Part shown: positions 1 to 8,549 of the stretch, piece by piece
How the letters are laid out: each line of letters begins with the position of its first letter
Position numbering within the stretch: position 1 is the first letter of the stretch
NCBI RefSeq assembly: GCF_040219215.1
Contig: NZ_JAVJSX010000011.1
Span: forward strand, 162,797-226,796
Source: Thalassobaculum_A sp040219215
GTDB taxonomy: Bacteria > Pseudomonadota > Alphaproteobacteria > Thalassobaculales > Thalassobaculaceae
Direction of reading: 5' to 3'
DNA length: 64,000 bases
The notes under the pieces: generated by a model
Told to the model about the DNA's origin: nothing
The model's database searches: none
The model's input: only the letters and a program-made list of their open reading frames with translations
Program-made: the position numbers and the translations under genes

Positions 1-2169
1 ATCCGCCAGACCGGCCGATGCCTCGGCGTAGCGCCCCAGCATGAAATCCGATGCGCCACGCAGCGCCTTCACGTCGGGACGCTTGGCCAGGTCTTCATCG
101 GACTGCTCGATTGTGCGCAGCAGCCCGATGGCCTCGGCCGCGAGGCCACGGGCGAAATAGAACTGCGCCAGTTCGAGCCGGGGCCCGCTGCGCGAAATGC
201 TGGTCGCCTCGGAGATCCGAAGTTGAAGCGCCTGACGTTGTTCCTGGAACGCAGCGGCGTCACCGAGGCGCCAGTTGCTCATGTCGAAGATTCGGCCAGG
301 GGGCAGGCCGGCTGGCATTCCGGCGAAACCACGGCCGGAGAACGCCTCGCTGCCGGTGCGCGGCGCCGGGCCCGACAGGAGCAGGCCGCCTTCCGTCGTC
401 AGCGCGACGCCATCCGGCAGTACCCGCACTTCGACGCCGTCAAGACGCGGGCGAACCACCACGCCCTGCACCGAGGCCAGGATCGTCAGTTCGGGATACG
501 TGCGGTCGCCGTCAATGCCCCGTGACAGCGTGGTGATCGGAATCATGAACAGCCCATCGCCAACCTCCGGGTCGAGCGCCACGATCGGCCTGCCCACCCC
601 TTCAATTGATATGAACAGGCGGGGCCCTTGGGGGCTGACCATCTGCGCATCGACGCGCAGCGGTACGTCGGGGCGCGATGCTTGCGGCTGCAGGTCGAGC
701 ACCCAGGTATTGCCGTCACGCCACACGCGGGGATTCACCCCTTCGACGACCGGTATCCGCAGGGCGGAGCCGATATCGACCGGGATCTGTTCCGGCTGGC
801 CAGCGATCTGGTTGTTGACCCCGGTCATCGGCGAAAAGTCGAGCGTCGCCTCCCGGTCGAATGCGACCCAGACATACCCGGCGCGCGGGAACACCACAGC
901 CGCCACCGGGTCCGGCCACTCGAACCGGATCGACAACGCCTCGTTGGCGATCGACGCCACTACCGGAAGCGGCGGTCCGGATATCGTACCGGTTCCTGCG
1001 CGGGCAAAACTTACGACGCCACCTGGCTGCGGCGGTGGGTCGGCAGCCGGCGCCGTAGCCGCTGGCTCGGACGAGGACGCCCCAGCGGCACCCGGCGCAC
1101 GGGCAGGCGGCAGCGGCGCCGTATCGGCAATCCGCGGCGTAGGAGCGCTGAGCGGTGCTGGAGCCGGTGGGGTCGCGGCGGTTCGTGGAGCCGGCGCCGT
1201 GGCCGGTGGAACCTTTGCCGCAGGGTCTGGCTTTGCGGTCGCTGATGGCGCGTTCGTTGTGGCCGGCGCCGGATTCGCGCTCGCTGGCGGCAGCGGTTGC
1301 GCGGGCGTTGCGGCGGGAGACGCCTTGGCAACGGCCTGCCCCTTGCCGTCGCGCCGCACGTCCACCACCACCTTGGATCCGGACCGGAAGGCGTCGACCG
1401 ATCGACCTGTCGGTACGGGAATGGTGGCGACCGTGCCGTCGCCTGTCGTCTGCGATGCGAATCCGCGCAACGCCTCCGGCAGGTCCCGTCGAACCTCGGC
1501 GTCGTCGATCCGTGCCGGGCGCGAGAACTGCACGCGCGCCTCGCCCGCACCTGGAGTGACCGTGAACTCCACCGGCGCGTTCCAGTCAAACACGATCCGG
1601 TCGTAGTCCGGGTGGCGCCCGATCCGTACGCCGAGTTCGGGAGATCCCTGGGTGCTTGCCGATGCCTGAGAAGCCGCCGCCGAAGCGGCCGGCGGTACCG
1701 ACTGAGCCGCAGCAGGCGTAGCCGGCGGTGGCGGCGAAGCTGGAGGTGCTGGGGCAGGTACTGGGGCCGCAACGACCGGGTCGGTGCCGCGGGCCATCAG
1801 GTCGACGACCACCTGGTTACCATTGCGGTCCGTACGCATCCGGTGGTTGCCGGTCAACTCGACAATCACGCTGCGACCGTCCGAGCCGATCCTGGCGCTG
1901 CGCACGAAACGGCTCAGCCCAGAAGCCGCCTCGGCGACCGGTCCCTCAATCGGCCGGGTGAAACGGATCATCAGGGTGTCGCCGAAGCGCTCCGCCGAAT
2001 ACTCCACAGGCCCGGGCCAAGCGAAGATCAACCGATCCAGCCCGTCTTCAGCCGCCCCGATCACGCCAACCGGCTCTGCCGCCGCCGGCACGCTCCAGAT
2101 CAATGCCGAGATCAACACGGCCGAAAGCGCGCGACGCAATGCGGATCGGATCGTTGCCCGGCCGCTCAT
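1..2169 (-). CDS. secreted TPR protein with duplicated beta-rich N-terminal domain (3' end outside window)
   Basis: There are 723 in-frame codons from ATG at 2169 to the window edge with no stop, so the C-terminus is missing. Residues 12-31 form a hydrophobic signal peptide ending in an Ala-rich cleavage region. Two similar segments follow: residues 45-75 (DRLIFAWPGPVEYS) and 190-220 (DRIVFDWNAPVEFT), an internal duplication recalling AMIN-type cell-envelope domains. An Ala/Pro-rich linker (about 130-180) separates them. The last visible residues (ALRGASDFMLGRYAEA) look like a tetratricopeptide repeat. Its ATG overlaps the motB stop (ATGA), so it is translationally coupled to the stator genes and probably acts in the periplasm around the motor. 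The exact function is unknown; the link to the motor is inference from the overlap. Confidence 0.7.
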   Translation of the reverse strand, partial: MSGRATIRSALRRALSAVLISALIWSVPAAAEPVGVIGAAEDGLDRLIFAWPGPVEYSAERFGDTLMIRFTRPIEGPVAEAASGLSRFVRSARIGSDGRSVIVELTGNHRMRTDRNGNQVVVDLMARGTDPVVAAPVPAPAPPASPPPPATPAAAQSVPPAASAAASQASASTQGSPELGVRIGRHPDYDRIVFDWNAPVEFTVTPGAGEARVQFSRPARIDDAEVRRDLPEALRGFASQTTGDGTVATIPVPTGRSVDAFRSGSKVVVDVRRDGKGQAVAKASPAATPAQPLPPASANPAPATTNAPSATAKPDPAAKVPPATAPAPRTAATPPAPAPLSAPTPRIADTAPLPPARAPGAAGASSSEPAATAPAADPPPQPGGVVSFARAGTGTISGPPLPVVASIANEALSIRFEWPDPVAAVVFPRAGYVWVAFDREATLDFSPMTGVNNQIAGQPEQIPVDIGSALRIPVVEGVNPRVWRDGNTWVLDLQPQASRPDVPLRVDAQMVSPQGPRLFISIEGVGRPIVALDPEVGDGLFMIPITTLSRGIDGDRTYPELTILASVQGVVVRPRLDGVEVRVLPDGVALTTEGGLLLSGPAPRTGSEAFSGRGFAGMPAGLPPGRIFDMSNWRLGDAAAFQEQRQALQLRISEATSISRSGPRLELAQFYFARGLAAEAIGLLRTIEQSDEDLAKRPDVKALRGASDFMLGRYAEASAGLAD

Positions 2170-2918
2170 CGCGCGCGTTCCGGAAACACGACGACATCGA
2201 CCCGGCGCGCCAAAGCATACCGACGCTCCATCGGAGCCGTGGGCGCGATTGTGTAGAACCGGCTGTCTCCCATGCCTTCAACGGTTGGCATGCGCGGCAG
2301 TCCCGCGTCAACCAGAGCGACCGCCACCGCGTCGGCCCGCGCCAGGGACAGCGCTCGATTCGTACCGAACGGCGCGCCGGCCGGAATGGGGCGCGGATCG
2401 GCATGCCCGACCACGTCAATACGGTTCGGCAGATTGACCAACGCGGTTGCGAGCTCGGCCACCGCCGACCGGGCGGCCGGAGCCAGACCCGCCTGACCAG
2501 TCTCGAACAACAGGTCCGACGGCAAGGTTATGATCAACCGATCGCCCACACGGGCAATCCGGGCGGTCCGCAACACCGGGTCACCCGAGAGCTTGGCCGT
2601 CAGCAGCGGCTCGAGGTAGCTGAGTCGAAACCCGGCCCCGCGGTGCTCCGTCTCGATCCCCAGCGGCTGCGGCGGCGCATCGCCGGCAACCGACACCGTC
2701 ATCCCAAGAGCCAGCGATATCGATGCCGCCGCTTCGTCGAAGCGCGGCGAATCGATCGATGTCATCGCGAAACGCATGACAAAGAACGCCAGCATCAACG
2801 ACACCAGGTCGACCAGCGTCACCAGCCAGCTCGGCCCGCCACCGTATTTGCGCCCAGCCCGCCGGCCCAGCGCACGCTCATGCGCGGCCACCGTGGAGCG
2901 GATGCGGGCCAGCGGCAT
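2166..2918 (-). CDS. motB: MotB-like flagellar stator protein (OmpA/MotB family)
   Basis: A 250-residue stator B subunit. After a short cytoplasmic N-terminus, the single membrane helix (about residues 28-52, SWLVTLVDLVSLMLAFFVM) carries the Asp that binds the translocated ion in MotB/PomB. The C-terminal half is an OmpA-like peptidoglycan-binding domain, with the signature GHADPRP...NRALSLARADAVAVAL near residues 165-205. It sits 3 bp after a second MotB-like gene and overlaps the secreted TPR gene by 4 bp. No motA is adjacent; the only motA seen here is at 36740, and the two products presumably form the stator. Confidence in the family is high; which MotA it pairs with is inferred. Confidence 0.85.
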   Translation of the reverse strand: MPLARIRSTVAAHERALGRRAGRKYGGGPSWLVTLVDLVSLMLAFFVMRFAMTSIDSPRFDEAAASISLALGMTVSVAGDAPPQPLGIETEHRGAGFRLSYLEPLLTAKLSGDPVLRTARIARVGDRLIITLPSDLLFETGQAGLAPAARSAVAELATALVNLPNRIDVVGHADPRPIPAGAPFGTNRALSLARADAVAVALVDAGLPRMPTVEGMGDSRFYTIAPTAPMERRYALARRVDVVVFPERAR

Positions 2919-2921
2919 GAC

Positions 2922-3584
2922 TTACTGCCCTCCGATCGACAGACCGGCCTCGGCGGCCGGCCGCGTCCGGAACACAAACCGCACCGTGTCGGACTGTCCG
3001 GGTTCAAGCCCTGCGGCCATCAACGATGGCTCGATCCCGGCTCCGACCATCGATTCCACCATATCGGAAACCGAGCGGGAGCGGGCGTCCCGCGATGTCC
3101 CCCGATCATCGGCGCTCGCAGAGAACAGGACCTCCAGCTCCAGAACCGAGCCGGCCGGCGGCGAAGCCAGCAGTGGCGCCAGGCGTTCGGCCAACATCCG
3201 ACCGGCCGGCGTGAGCCCTCCAGCTTGCGGCGCATACACGCGCATCGTCGGCGCCTGGACGTAGATCGGGTTGCCGTGCGGTTCGACCGTCACCTGCGCG
3301 ACTGGCAACACTTGGCTGAAGATCGCCCCTATCCGGGCGCGGGCGTTCTCGCCGATGACCTGCCCGGGATCACCCGCCAGAACCCCCTCGCCCAGTTCGG
3401 CGCGGTACGCCGACGGAAACGCACGCTGAACGCTCTCCAGCACCCGATTGCTTCGGCCGGGCTCGATCGTCGACAGTGCATTCAGCAGAATGAAGAACGC
3501 CAAAAGAAGCAGAAACAAGCTGAGGAACAGGGGCTGACTGGCCCCCTTGCCGGGTTCCCGCATCGTTGGCCGGGACAAGGACAT
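2922..3584 (-). CDS. MotB-like protein without the ion-binding Asp
   Basis: A 220-residue protein with the MotB layout: a short basic N-terminus (MREPGKGASQ), one hydrophobic helix (about residues 18-40, LFLSLFLLLLAFFILLNALS) and a periplasmic domain. The helix has no Asp or Glu where MotB/PomB has its essential acidic residue. The C-terminal half (residues 125-215) is only loosely OmpA-like (LELEVLFSAS...RSRSVSDMVESM). It lies directly before the true motB in the same operon. It is probably a stator-associated paralogue that shapes or anchors the MotB dimer rather than conducting ions. It could also be a diverged structural protein of the motor. The function is inference. Confidence 0.65.
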   Translation of the reverse strand: MSLSRPTMREPGKGASQPLFLSLFLLLLAFFILLNALSTIEPGRSNRVLESVQRAFPSAYRAELGEGVLAGDPGQVIGENARARIGAIFSQVLPVAQVTVEPHGNPIYVQAPTMRVYAPQAGGLTPAGRMLAERLAPLLASPPAGSVLELEVLFSASADDRGTSRDARSRSVSDMVESMVGAGIEPSLMAAGLEPGQSDTVRFVFRTRPAAEAGLSIGGQ

Positions 3585-3590
3585 GCGCGC

Positions 3591-4022
3591 CTAGTCGAGT
3601 TTGTCGAACAGCGCGTCGACCTCCGTCTGGGTCCTGGCTGCACCGGGCAACTGGGGACCATTGAGCAAACCGCTCTCCGAAGCCGACCCGTGACCGTATT
3701 TTTCCTCTACTTTCGAGGATTTGTCACGTTTTCTTTCGGGTCTGGATTGGGTCCCCGTCCCGCCGTCGGCCAAATGGTCAACCGCCTCGCGCACGGCGGT
3801 CAGGCGCTGACCGGCGATGTCGCGGACGCTGGACGCCTCGAAGATGTCGGTCAGAGCGGCTTGAATGCTCGCTGCATGCTCGGTCCCGAGCACCTCCGCC
3901 GCAACGGCCACCCGCTCGGCAGCGCCCAGAATCCGGTCAAACGCCGACTGCAGTTCCGTGTCGATCGCCTCGAGCTCGGCGCGCGCACGCTCGGAGGTGC
4001 TGGCGGTGGCGTCGACCGTCAT
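3591..4022 (-). CDS. cheZ: CheZ-like CheY phosphatase
   Basis: A 143-residue, mostly helical protein. The segment SSVRDIAGQRLTAVREAVDHL (about residues 75-95) matches the CheZ active-site helix region (family pattern D-x-T/A-G-Q, the Gln being catalytic). The extreme C-terminus, QTEVDALFDKLD, resembles the CheY-binding tail of CheZ, and a charged, disordered linker (about 100-130) lies between. It is shorter than gammaproteobacterial CheZ (about 214 residues). The start at 4022 is chosen because GGAG lies 6 bp upstream; an in-frame ATG at 4034 overlaps that site. It directly follows cheY, the expected substrate. The family call is good; enzymatic activity is inferred. Confidence 0.72.
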   Translation of the reverse strand: MTVDATASTSERARAELEAIDTELQSAFDRILGAAERVAVAAEVLGTEHAASIQAALTDIFEASSVRDIAGQRLTAVREAVDHLADGGTGTQSRPERKRDKSSKVEEKYGHGSASESGLLNGPQLPGAARTQTEVDALFDKLD

Positions 4023-4045
4023 GACACACTCCATAACCTCGCTGC

Positions 4046-4432
4046 TTAGAAATCGCCAAGTACGGCCGATATCTTGGTCTTCAACGTAGCAGCATTGAAT
4101 GGTTTGACAATGTAGTTGTTCACGCCGGCTTTCTTGGCCGCGATGACATTCTCGGTCTTGCTTTCAGCAGTCACCATGATGAACGGCGTGCCACGCAGCT
4201 TTTCGTCCGACCGAACCTCTTTCAGAAGCTGAAGGCCGGTCATCGGTTCCATGTTCCAGTCGGAGATGACCAGCCCGAAATTGTCACGCCGAAGCTTCTG
4301 CAGAGCGGTCGCCCCATCCGACGCCTCGTCGACATTGTTGAAGCCGATCTGGCGCAGCAGGTTGCGGATAATCCGCAACATCGTCTTGTAGTCGTCGACG
4401 ATTAGCACCGCCATATTCTTGTCGACCGTCAT
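4046..4432 (-). CDS. cheY: chemotaxis response regulator CheY (1)
   Basis: A 128-residue single-domain receiver. It has the acidic pocket VDD (residues 12-14), the phospho-acceptor Asp in LVISDWNMEP, the conserved Thr in MVTAES and the Lys in YIVKPFN, so it should be phosphorylated by CheA and bind FliM. GGAGG lies 9 bp upstream of the ATG. It is followed by the CheZ-like gene. The 108 bp upstream (4433-4540) contains a TTAA-N7-TAAA sequence that could be a weak CtrA site. A second CheY (50839-51204) lies in the che operon, so the two may divide motor-binding and phosphate-sink roles (inference). Confidence 0.92.
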   Translation of the reverse strand: MTVDKNMAVLIVDDYKTMLRIIRNLLRQIGFNNVDEASDGATALQKLRRDNFGLVISDWNMEPMTGLQLLKEVRSDEKLRGTPFIMVTAESKTENVIAAKKAGVNNYIVKPFNAATLKTKISAVLGDF

Positions 4433-4540
4433 TGGCGAAATCCTCCATCGAGCCCGTCAGCGAGGCTTGTCCCGTCCTCGTCCGTATTCTTCACAACGCT
4501 ACGCGACGCCGGTTAACTGCAGGTAAACAGCGTCAGGTCG

Positions 4541-5395
4541 TCAATTCAGGTCAGGCATTTTCTTACGCTCAGCAATCCGCAGGGTGATTTCCTTTGCCCT
4601 GAGCGGATCCATGTCGGCGAGAACGGGAGCCGTCTTTGACGCCTTCATCCGCTCGAACACCTCGAGGAGCACGTCTATATCAAGCTCGTTGAAGATTCTA
4701 GCCGCATCCTTGGGCTTCATCGTCTCATAAATCTTCACCAGACCGGCAATCTGCTGCTCTTCCTGCTCGTCGTACTTCTTGATCAGTCCTTCGATCTCGA
4801 CCTTCACCGCCTTGAGCTCGCCGATCTTGGATTCAATCCGGTGCTCCGCCGCCGCAAGAAGCCCTTCGCGCTGCTCAATCGCCCGTTCACGAGCGTCGAG
4901 CTCCTTGCGACGCTCCGACAGGCTCTGCAGCAACTCGATCTGCGATTTGCCAAGGGCGAACGGATCGACCCTACCATCGCTCGAATCGGCAGCCGGCTTC
5001 GGCGCCGCACTTCCGTCTGACGCGGCAAGCTGAACGTCGGTCGCGTCCTTCCCTGCTCTCGCAGCGGCCGGGGCCCCGACTGTTACGGCCATCTTCATAG
5101 TGAAGATCGATGGAACCTCCGCCCGGTGCTCCCAAACCGTTCCAACCTTTACCGACAGCACCAGAGCAGCCGCCAGGACCGTCAGCGGGAGCAGTCGCGG
5201 AACAAACCGGGGGCGCCGATCCGACGGCTTCGCGATCGCGGCAGCCGACGTCTGCTTGGCGGGCCGGCCACGCGCCATACGCGCAGCGTTCGGCGTCGCC
5301 GCCGGGTTTGGCACAGCAGAAGGCGACGCACCCCGATCCTCCGATCCAGCGGCAACGGCTTTCGGCGCAGGGCGTCCTCGACGGTCATAGGTCAT
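4541..5395 (-). CDS. motE: MotE-like flagellar protein (MgtE N-terminal domain)
   Basis: A 284-residue protein. It has a basic, Ala/Pro-rich N-terminus, one membrane helix (about residues 67-85, LLPLTVLAAALVLSVKVGTV), a periplasmic coiled coil (about 150-215, rich in Glu/Lys/Arg) and a C-terminal MgtE_N-type helical domain (about 220-280; MKPKDAARIFNELDIDVLLEVFERM). That domain resembles the FliG middle domain, and MotE of rhizobia, a periplasmic partner of stator proteins, has this architecture. One base separates it from the DUF6468 gene upstream, within the fliL-fliM operon. The name follows the family; the exact role in this organism is inferred. Confidence 0.7.
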   Translation of the reverse strand: MTYDRRGRPAPKAVAAGSEDRGASPSAVPNPAATPNAARMARGRPAKQTSAAAIAKPSDRRPRFVPRLLPLTVLAAALVLSVKVGTVWEHRAEVPSIFTMKMAVTVGAPAAARAGKDATDVQLAASDGSAAPKPAADSSDGRVDPFALGKSQIELLQSLSERRKELDARERAIEQREGLLAAAEHRIESKIGELKAVKVEIEGLIKKYDEQEEQQIAGLVKIYETMKPKDAARIFNELDIDVLLEVFERMKASKTAPVLADMDPLRAKEITLRIAERKKMPDLN

Positions 5396-5396
5396 G

Positions 5397-5888
5397 TCAG
5401 CGCACGTTCCTCAAGGCATCCATCAGGTCGCGTTCGGCCTGCGATCGTACGTCATCCGCCGGCTCTTCGCTCCGTCGATCGCCACCACCGGCTGCTCGTT
5501 CGGTCGAAGCCTTCCCGCCCTTCGCGGCCGGGCGGGGACGCGGCGCTGCCGCTGCAGGGGCGCTGCCCCCGGAGGAGGACAACCCGTTGGCGACCCGTTC
5601 GCCGGCGGCGTCGGCACGTTGAACCAGAAACGACAACTCGTCGCGCAATGCCTGTGCGCGTGTCATCGGATCGTCCAGCGTCGCCCGGGCCTGCTCCGCC
5701 GTCTGCCGGATGCCCTTCAGGCTGGCCTCGGCACGGCGCGTCGCCTCGTTCATCCGGTCGACCACGGTATCGACGGCCTCCCGGTCCGCACGCAGCGATG
5801 ACAGCCGACGCTGCAGCAACGCGACGTAGATGATAGTGGCGAGCAACAGCACGATCAGCAGCAGGTCGAGTGCCAGCTCATAGTTCAT
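5397..5888 (-). CDS. DUF6468-type membrane protein of the flagellar operon
   Basis: A 163-residue protein starting with a single N-terminal membrane helix (residues 5-25, LALDLLLIVLLLATIIYVALL). A long amphipathic coiled-coil segment follows (26-100), then a low-complexity Ala/Pro/Gly linker and a conserved charged tail (RDLMDALRNVR). This matches the small family found beside fliM and motE in Rhodospirillales (DUF6468). It is co-oriented between fliM and the MotE-like gene with almost no spacing. Topology suggests a cytoplasmic coiled coil anchored in the inner membrane near the motor. No catalytic residues are apparent and the role is unknown. Confidence 0.6.
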   Translation of the reverse strand: MNYELALDLLLIVLLLATIIYVALLQRRLSSLRADREAVDTVVDRMNEATRRAEASLKGIRQTAEQARATLDDPMTRAQALRDELSFLVQRADAAGERVANGLSSSGGSAPAAAAPRPRPAAKGGKASTERAAGGGDRRSEEPADDVRSQAERDLMDALRNVR

Positions 5889-5903
5889 CCGGCGACCTCT
5901 CCG

Positions 5904-6929
5904 TCACATCTTGCGCAATCGGTTGCTGATGCGCACCGCGATGCTGCCGTTCTTCCGACCCATCTTACCGCTGAACAACGACACATTCCCGCACCGCATA
6001 TCGATCGTCGAGTTCGGCATTGCGTTCAGCAGGATCCGGCTGCCCGGCTTCAGGTTAAGCACGTCGTGCAATGGCATCACGATCTCGTCCAGCACCGCGT
6101 CCAGCTCGACGTCGGTGTTCCACAGCTCGTTGGCCAGGTGCGTTTCCCAGATGGAGTCACGGCCGAACTTCTCGCCCATGAACATCTGCAGGAGCAGCTC
6201 ACGGACCGGCTCCAGGGTTGCGTAGGGCAGCATCAGTTCGAGCCGGCCGCCACGGTCTTCCATGTCGATGCGCAGCCGCGCCAGAACCGCCGCGTTGGCC
6301 GGCCGGGCGATGGTCGCAAAGCGTGGGTTGGTCTCAAGACGGTCAAAACGGAAGGTCACCGGGCTCAGCGGATCGAACGCCGCCGACAGATCGCTCAGCA
6401 CGACCGTCACCATGCGCTCCACAAGGTTGCGCTCGATCGTGGTGTAGGGCCGGCCTTCGATGCGCATCGCGGCCGTTCCACGCCGTCCGCCCAGCAGCAC
6501 GTCGACAATCGAGTAGATCAGCGCTGAATCAACCACCAGAAGGCCGAAATTGTCCCATTCCTCGGCCTTGAACACCGACAGCATCGCCGGCAGCGGAATC
6601 GAGTTCAGATAGTCGCCGAACCGGATCGACGTGATGTTGTCGAGCGAGACTTCGACGTTGTCCGAGGTGAAGTTCCGCAGGCTGGTCGACATCATGCGGA
6701 CCAGACGGTCGAACACCACCTCAAGCATCGGCAGGCGTTCGTAGGAGACCAGTGCCGAGTTGACGATCGCGTGGATGCCCGACGTGTCGCCGTCGCCGTC
6801 GCCGGCCTCGTCAAAGCCGAGAAGACTGTCGATCTCGTCCTGATTTAGGACACGGGCGGCACCGACTTCCTCGCCGTCGTCATCCGACATCGACTCCCAT
6901 TCGGCCGCAAGATCGTCATTGGTCGCCAT
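5904..6929 (-). CDS. fliM: flagellar motor switch protein FliM
   Basis: A 341-residue C-ring protein. Near the N-terminus (about residues 28-40) is LNQDEIDSLLGF, the CheY-P binding motif typical of FliM. It is followed by the CheC-like middle domain (about 55-250), which contacts FliG, and a C-terminal SpoA/FliN-like domain (about 265-341, including LKPGSRILLN). It is preceded by an acidic extension (MSDDDGEEVG). It lies 10 bp downstream of fliL and would be co-transcribed from the sigma-54-type promoter at 7525-7540. Length and domain order are those of a complete FliM. Confidence 0.96.
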   Translation of the reverse strand: MATNDDLAAEWESMSDDDGEEVGAARVLNQDEIDSLLGFDEAGDGDGDTSGIHAIVNSALVSYERLPMLEVVFDRLVRMMSTSLRNFTSDNVEVSLDNITSIRFGDYLNSIPLPAMLSVFKAEEWDNFGLLVVDSALIYSIVDVLLGGRRGTAAMRIEGRPYTTIERNLVERMVTVVLSDLSAAFDPLSPVTFRFDRLETNPRFATIARPANAAVLARLRIDMEDRGGRLELMLPYATLEPVRELLLQMFMGEKFGRDSIWETHLANELWNTDVELDAVLDEIVMPLHDVLNLKPGSRILLNAMPNSTIDMRCGNVSLFSGKMGRKNGSIAVRISNRLRKM

Positions 6930-6939
6930 GTCCGCCGCC

Positions 6940-7467
6940 TTACTGAACCAGCATTTCCTTGAACAGCACGTCTCGTACCTTGATCGGCCGCGCCGCGATG
7001 TTCACCCGGCGCAGCAGTTCCTCGCGCAGCCGGTACATCCCCGCCGATCCATTCAGATCATCGACACGCAGCTCCCGAAGATAGACCTGGAAGTTGTCGA
7101 AGATTCTCGGCAGGACCTCGTTAATCCGGTCAACGTCCTGCGGCCCCTCAAGTTCCAGCGCGATCTTGATCTTCAGGAACGTCGACTTCCGGCCGCTGGT
7201 GTTCAGGTTCACGATCAGATCGGGAACCTCGAAGAAGAACGCCCGCTGCTGCACAGGCGCAACCGGCGCCGGCGCGGCACCTGCCTCCTCAGTCGGAGGC
7301 GGCGGAGGGCTGCTGAACAATCCAAGCATGAACGCAGCACCGACACCGCCGCCGACGAGCACAAGCACAAGAATCGCGGCGAACACAATCAGGCGCTTGC
7401 CGCTGAGCTTCTTCTTGTCGGGTTCCCCGCCAACATCTTCGATGTCGTCGAGTGCCTCGTCAGCCAT
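6940..7467 (-). CDS. fliL: flagellar basal-body associated protein FliL
   Basis: A 175-residue protein with a short Lys-rich cytoplasmic tail, one membrane helix (about residues 25-48, LIVFAAILVLVLVGGGVGAAFML), a Pro-rich linker (PPPPP) and a C-terminal periplasmic domain. The latter contains FFEVPDLIVNLNTSGRKSTFLKIKIALEL and RELLRRVNIAARPIKVRDVLFKEMLVQ, characteristic of FliL, the stator-associated ring protein. It is the first gene of the minus-strand fliL-fliM-DUF6468-motE run, 47 bp or so downstream of the predicted transcription start. Confidence 0.93.
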   Translation of the reverse strand: MADEALDDIEDVGGEPDKKKLSGKRLIVFAAILVLVLVGGGVGAAFMLGLFSSPPPPPTEEAGAAPAPVAPVQQRAFFFEVPDLIVNLNTSGRKSTFLKIKIALELEGPQDVDRINEVLPRIFDNFQVYLRELRVDDLNGSAGMYRLREELLRRVNIAARPIKVRDVLFKEMLVQ

Positions 7468-7524
7468 TCCTGTCTCCGTTCACTGCCCGGCGCAGATGCG
7501 GTCCCGCGCCATCGGGTCACCTCC

Positions 7525-7540
7525 TGCAAGGTAAGTGCCG
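7525..7540 (-). promoter_or_regulatory. sigma-54 (-24/-12) promoter of fliL
   Basis: On the minus strand the sequence is CGGCACTTACCTTGCA: GG and GC are separated by exactly 10 bases and both the GGCAC and TTGCA blocks are present. This is the RpoN consensus used by FlbD-dependent flagellar genes. The predicted start is about 45 bp before the fliL ATG. Confidence 0.8.
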
Positions 7541-7743
7541 ACTCGGTGAATCTTACCGGATCGCCGGCCGAACCGAAAGCACGCCACACCAGGAGGCATT
7601 GAAGCGCCCTCCCCGTCCCCCGGCCGGGCACGGCCGACACCGTCTTCCGGACCCTGAAACGGGCTGCCGCGGAAATTTCTGCCGAGCCCGGCAGCGGGCC
7701 CGCTCCTCAAGGCGTCAGCCCGACCGCGCCCGTCCAGCGCACT

Positions 7744-7759
7744 TGGCACGCGACCTGCA
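7744..7759 (+). promoter_or_regulatory. sigma-54 promoter of flgF
   Basis: TGGCACGCGACCTGCA, with GG-N10-GC spacing, lies about 60 bp upstream of flgF. Together with 7525-7540 it makes the 352-bp region 7468-7819 a divergent RpoN-dependent promoter region. FlbD/IHF sites would be expected between the two, but I cannot identify them by eye. Nothing else is seen in this gap. Confidence 0.85.
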
Positions 7760-7819
7760 TTGACCTTGGCGAACGCCGTTTGGCCATCAACAGACGCATA
7801 CGAGAGTACGGAGTGCGCC

Positions 7820-8542
7820 ATGGATAACCCGGTCTACATCGCCCTTTCCCGCCAGTCAGCGCTGCGTCGACAGATGTCGGTCGTTGCGAACAACGTCGCG
7901 AATGCGAACACCACCGCGTTCAAGCGAGAGGTGATGATCTACCAGACCTATGTCCAGAAAGCTCCGTTCGCACAGACCATGGACTTCGTGATCGACCAGG
8001 GCACGGCAACCGACCAGCACCAGGGCAACCTCAAGGTCACCCATAACACTTTCGATATGGGGATCAACGGCCCCGGCTACTTCCAGGTCGATGACGGCAG
8101 CGGCACGAAGTACACGCGCAACGGCACCTTTACGCTTGATGAGCGGAACCGGCTGGTCACCCAGGACGGCAATCCGATCCTGGACACGCAAGGCAATCCC
8201 ATCCTGATCCCACGCGGTGGAGCCGACCTGACGGTAAGCAAGGATGGCGTCATCCGGCTTGGCGATCAGCTGATCGGTCGTCTTGGCATTGTCGAGTTTG
8301 CCGACAACCGCATCCTGCAAAAGGTTCGTGACAGCCTTTTCGAGACCGATCAGGTCGCGGAGCCGGCTCAGGAAAGCGAGGTGAACCAGGGCATGATCGA
8401 GACCTCGAACGTCAATGCCATCGGCGAGATGACCGCGATGATCGAAGTCCACCGCGCGTACGAGGCCGTCAAAACCCTGCTCGATCGCGAAGACAAGCGG
8501 CAGGACACCATCATTCAACGATTGGCCCGACCCGTGCGCTGA
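7820..8542 (+). CDS. flgF: flagellar basal-body rod protein FlgF
   Basis: A 240-residue proximal-rod component. The N-terminus (DNPVYIALSRQSALRRQMSVVANNVANANTTAFKRE) is the flagellar rod/hook signature, and the C-terminus (SNVNAIGEMTAMIEVHRAYEAVKTLLD) is the conserved Flg_bbr_C region. The start at 7820 is chosen over an upstream in-frame ATG at 7760 because GGAG lies 6 bp before it, homologues start with this motif, and the upstream start would fall on the sigma-54 promoter. It is followed by flgG with its own promoter. Confidence 0.95.
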   Translation: MDNPVYIALSRQSALRRQMSVVANNVANANTTAFKREVMIYQTYVQKAPFAQTMDFVIDQGTATDQHQGNLKVTHNTFDMGINGPGYFQVDDGSGTKYTRNGTFTLDERNRLVTQDGNPILDTQGNPILIPRGGADLTVSKDGVIRLGDQLIGRLGIVEFADNRILQKVRDSLFETDQVAEPAQESEVNQGMIETSNVNAIGEMTAMIEVHRAYEAVKTLLDREDKRQDTIIQRLARPVR

Positions 8543-8549
8543 GCACGGA

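Noticed and set aside
275..1606. 443-codon plus-strand frame
   Set aside because: It is antisense to the continuous minus-strand TPR gene, has low-complexity Gly/Ala/Ser composition and no recognisable domain.
2103..4049. 648-codon plus-strand frame
   Set aside because: It lies opposite motB, the MotB-like gene and cheZ; its Arg/His/Gln-rich composition is typical of antisense frames in GC-rich DNA.
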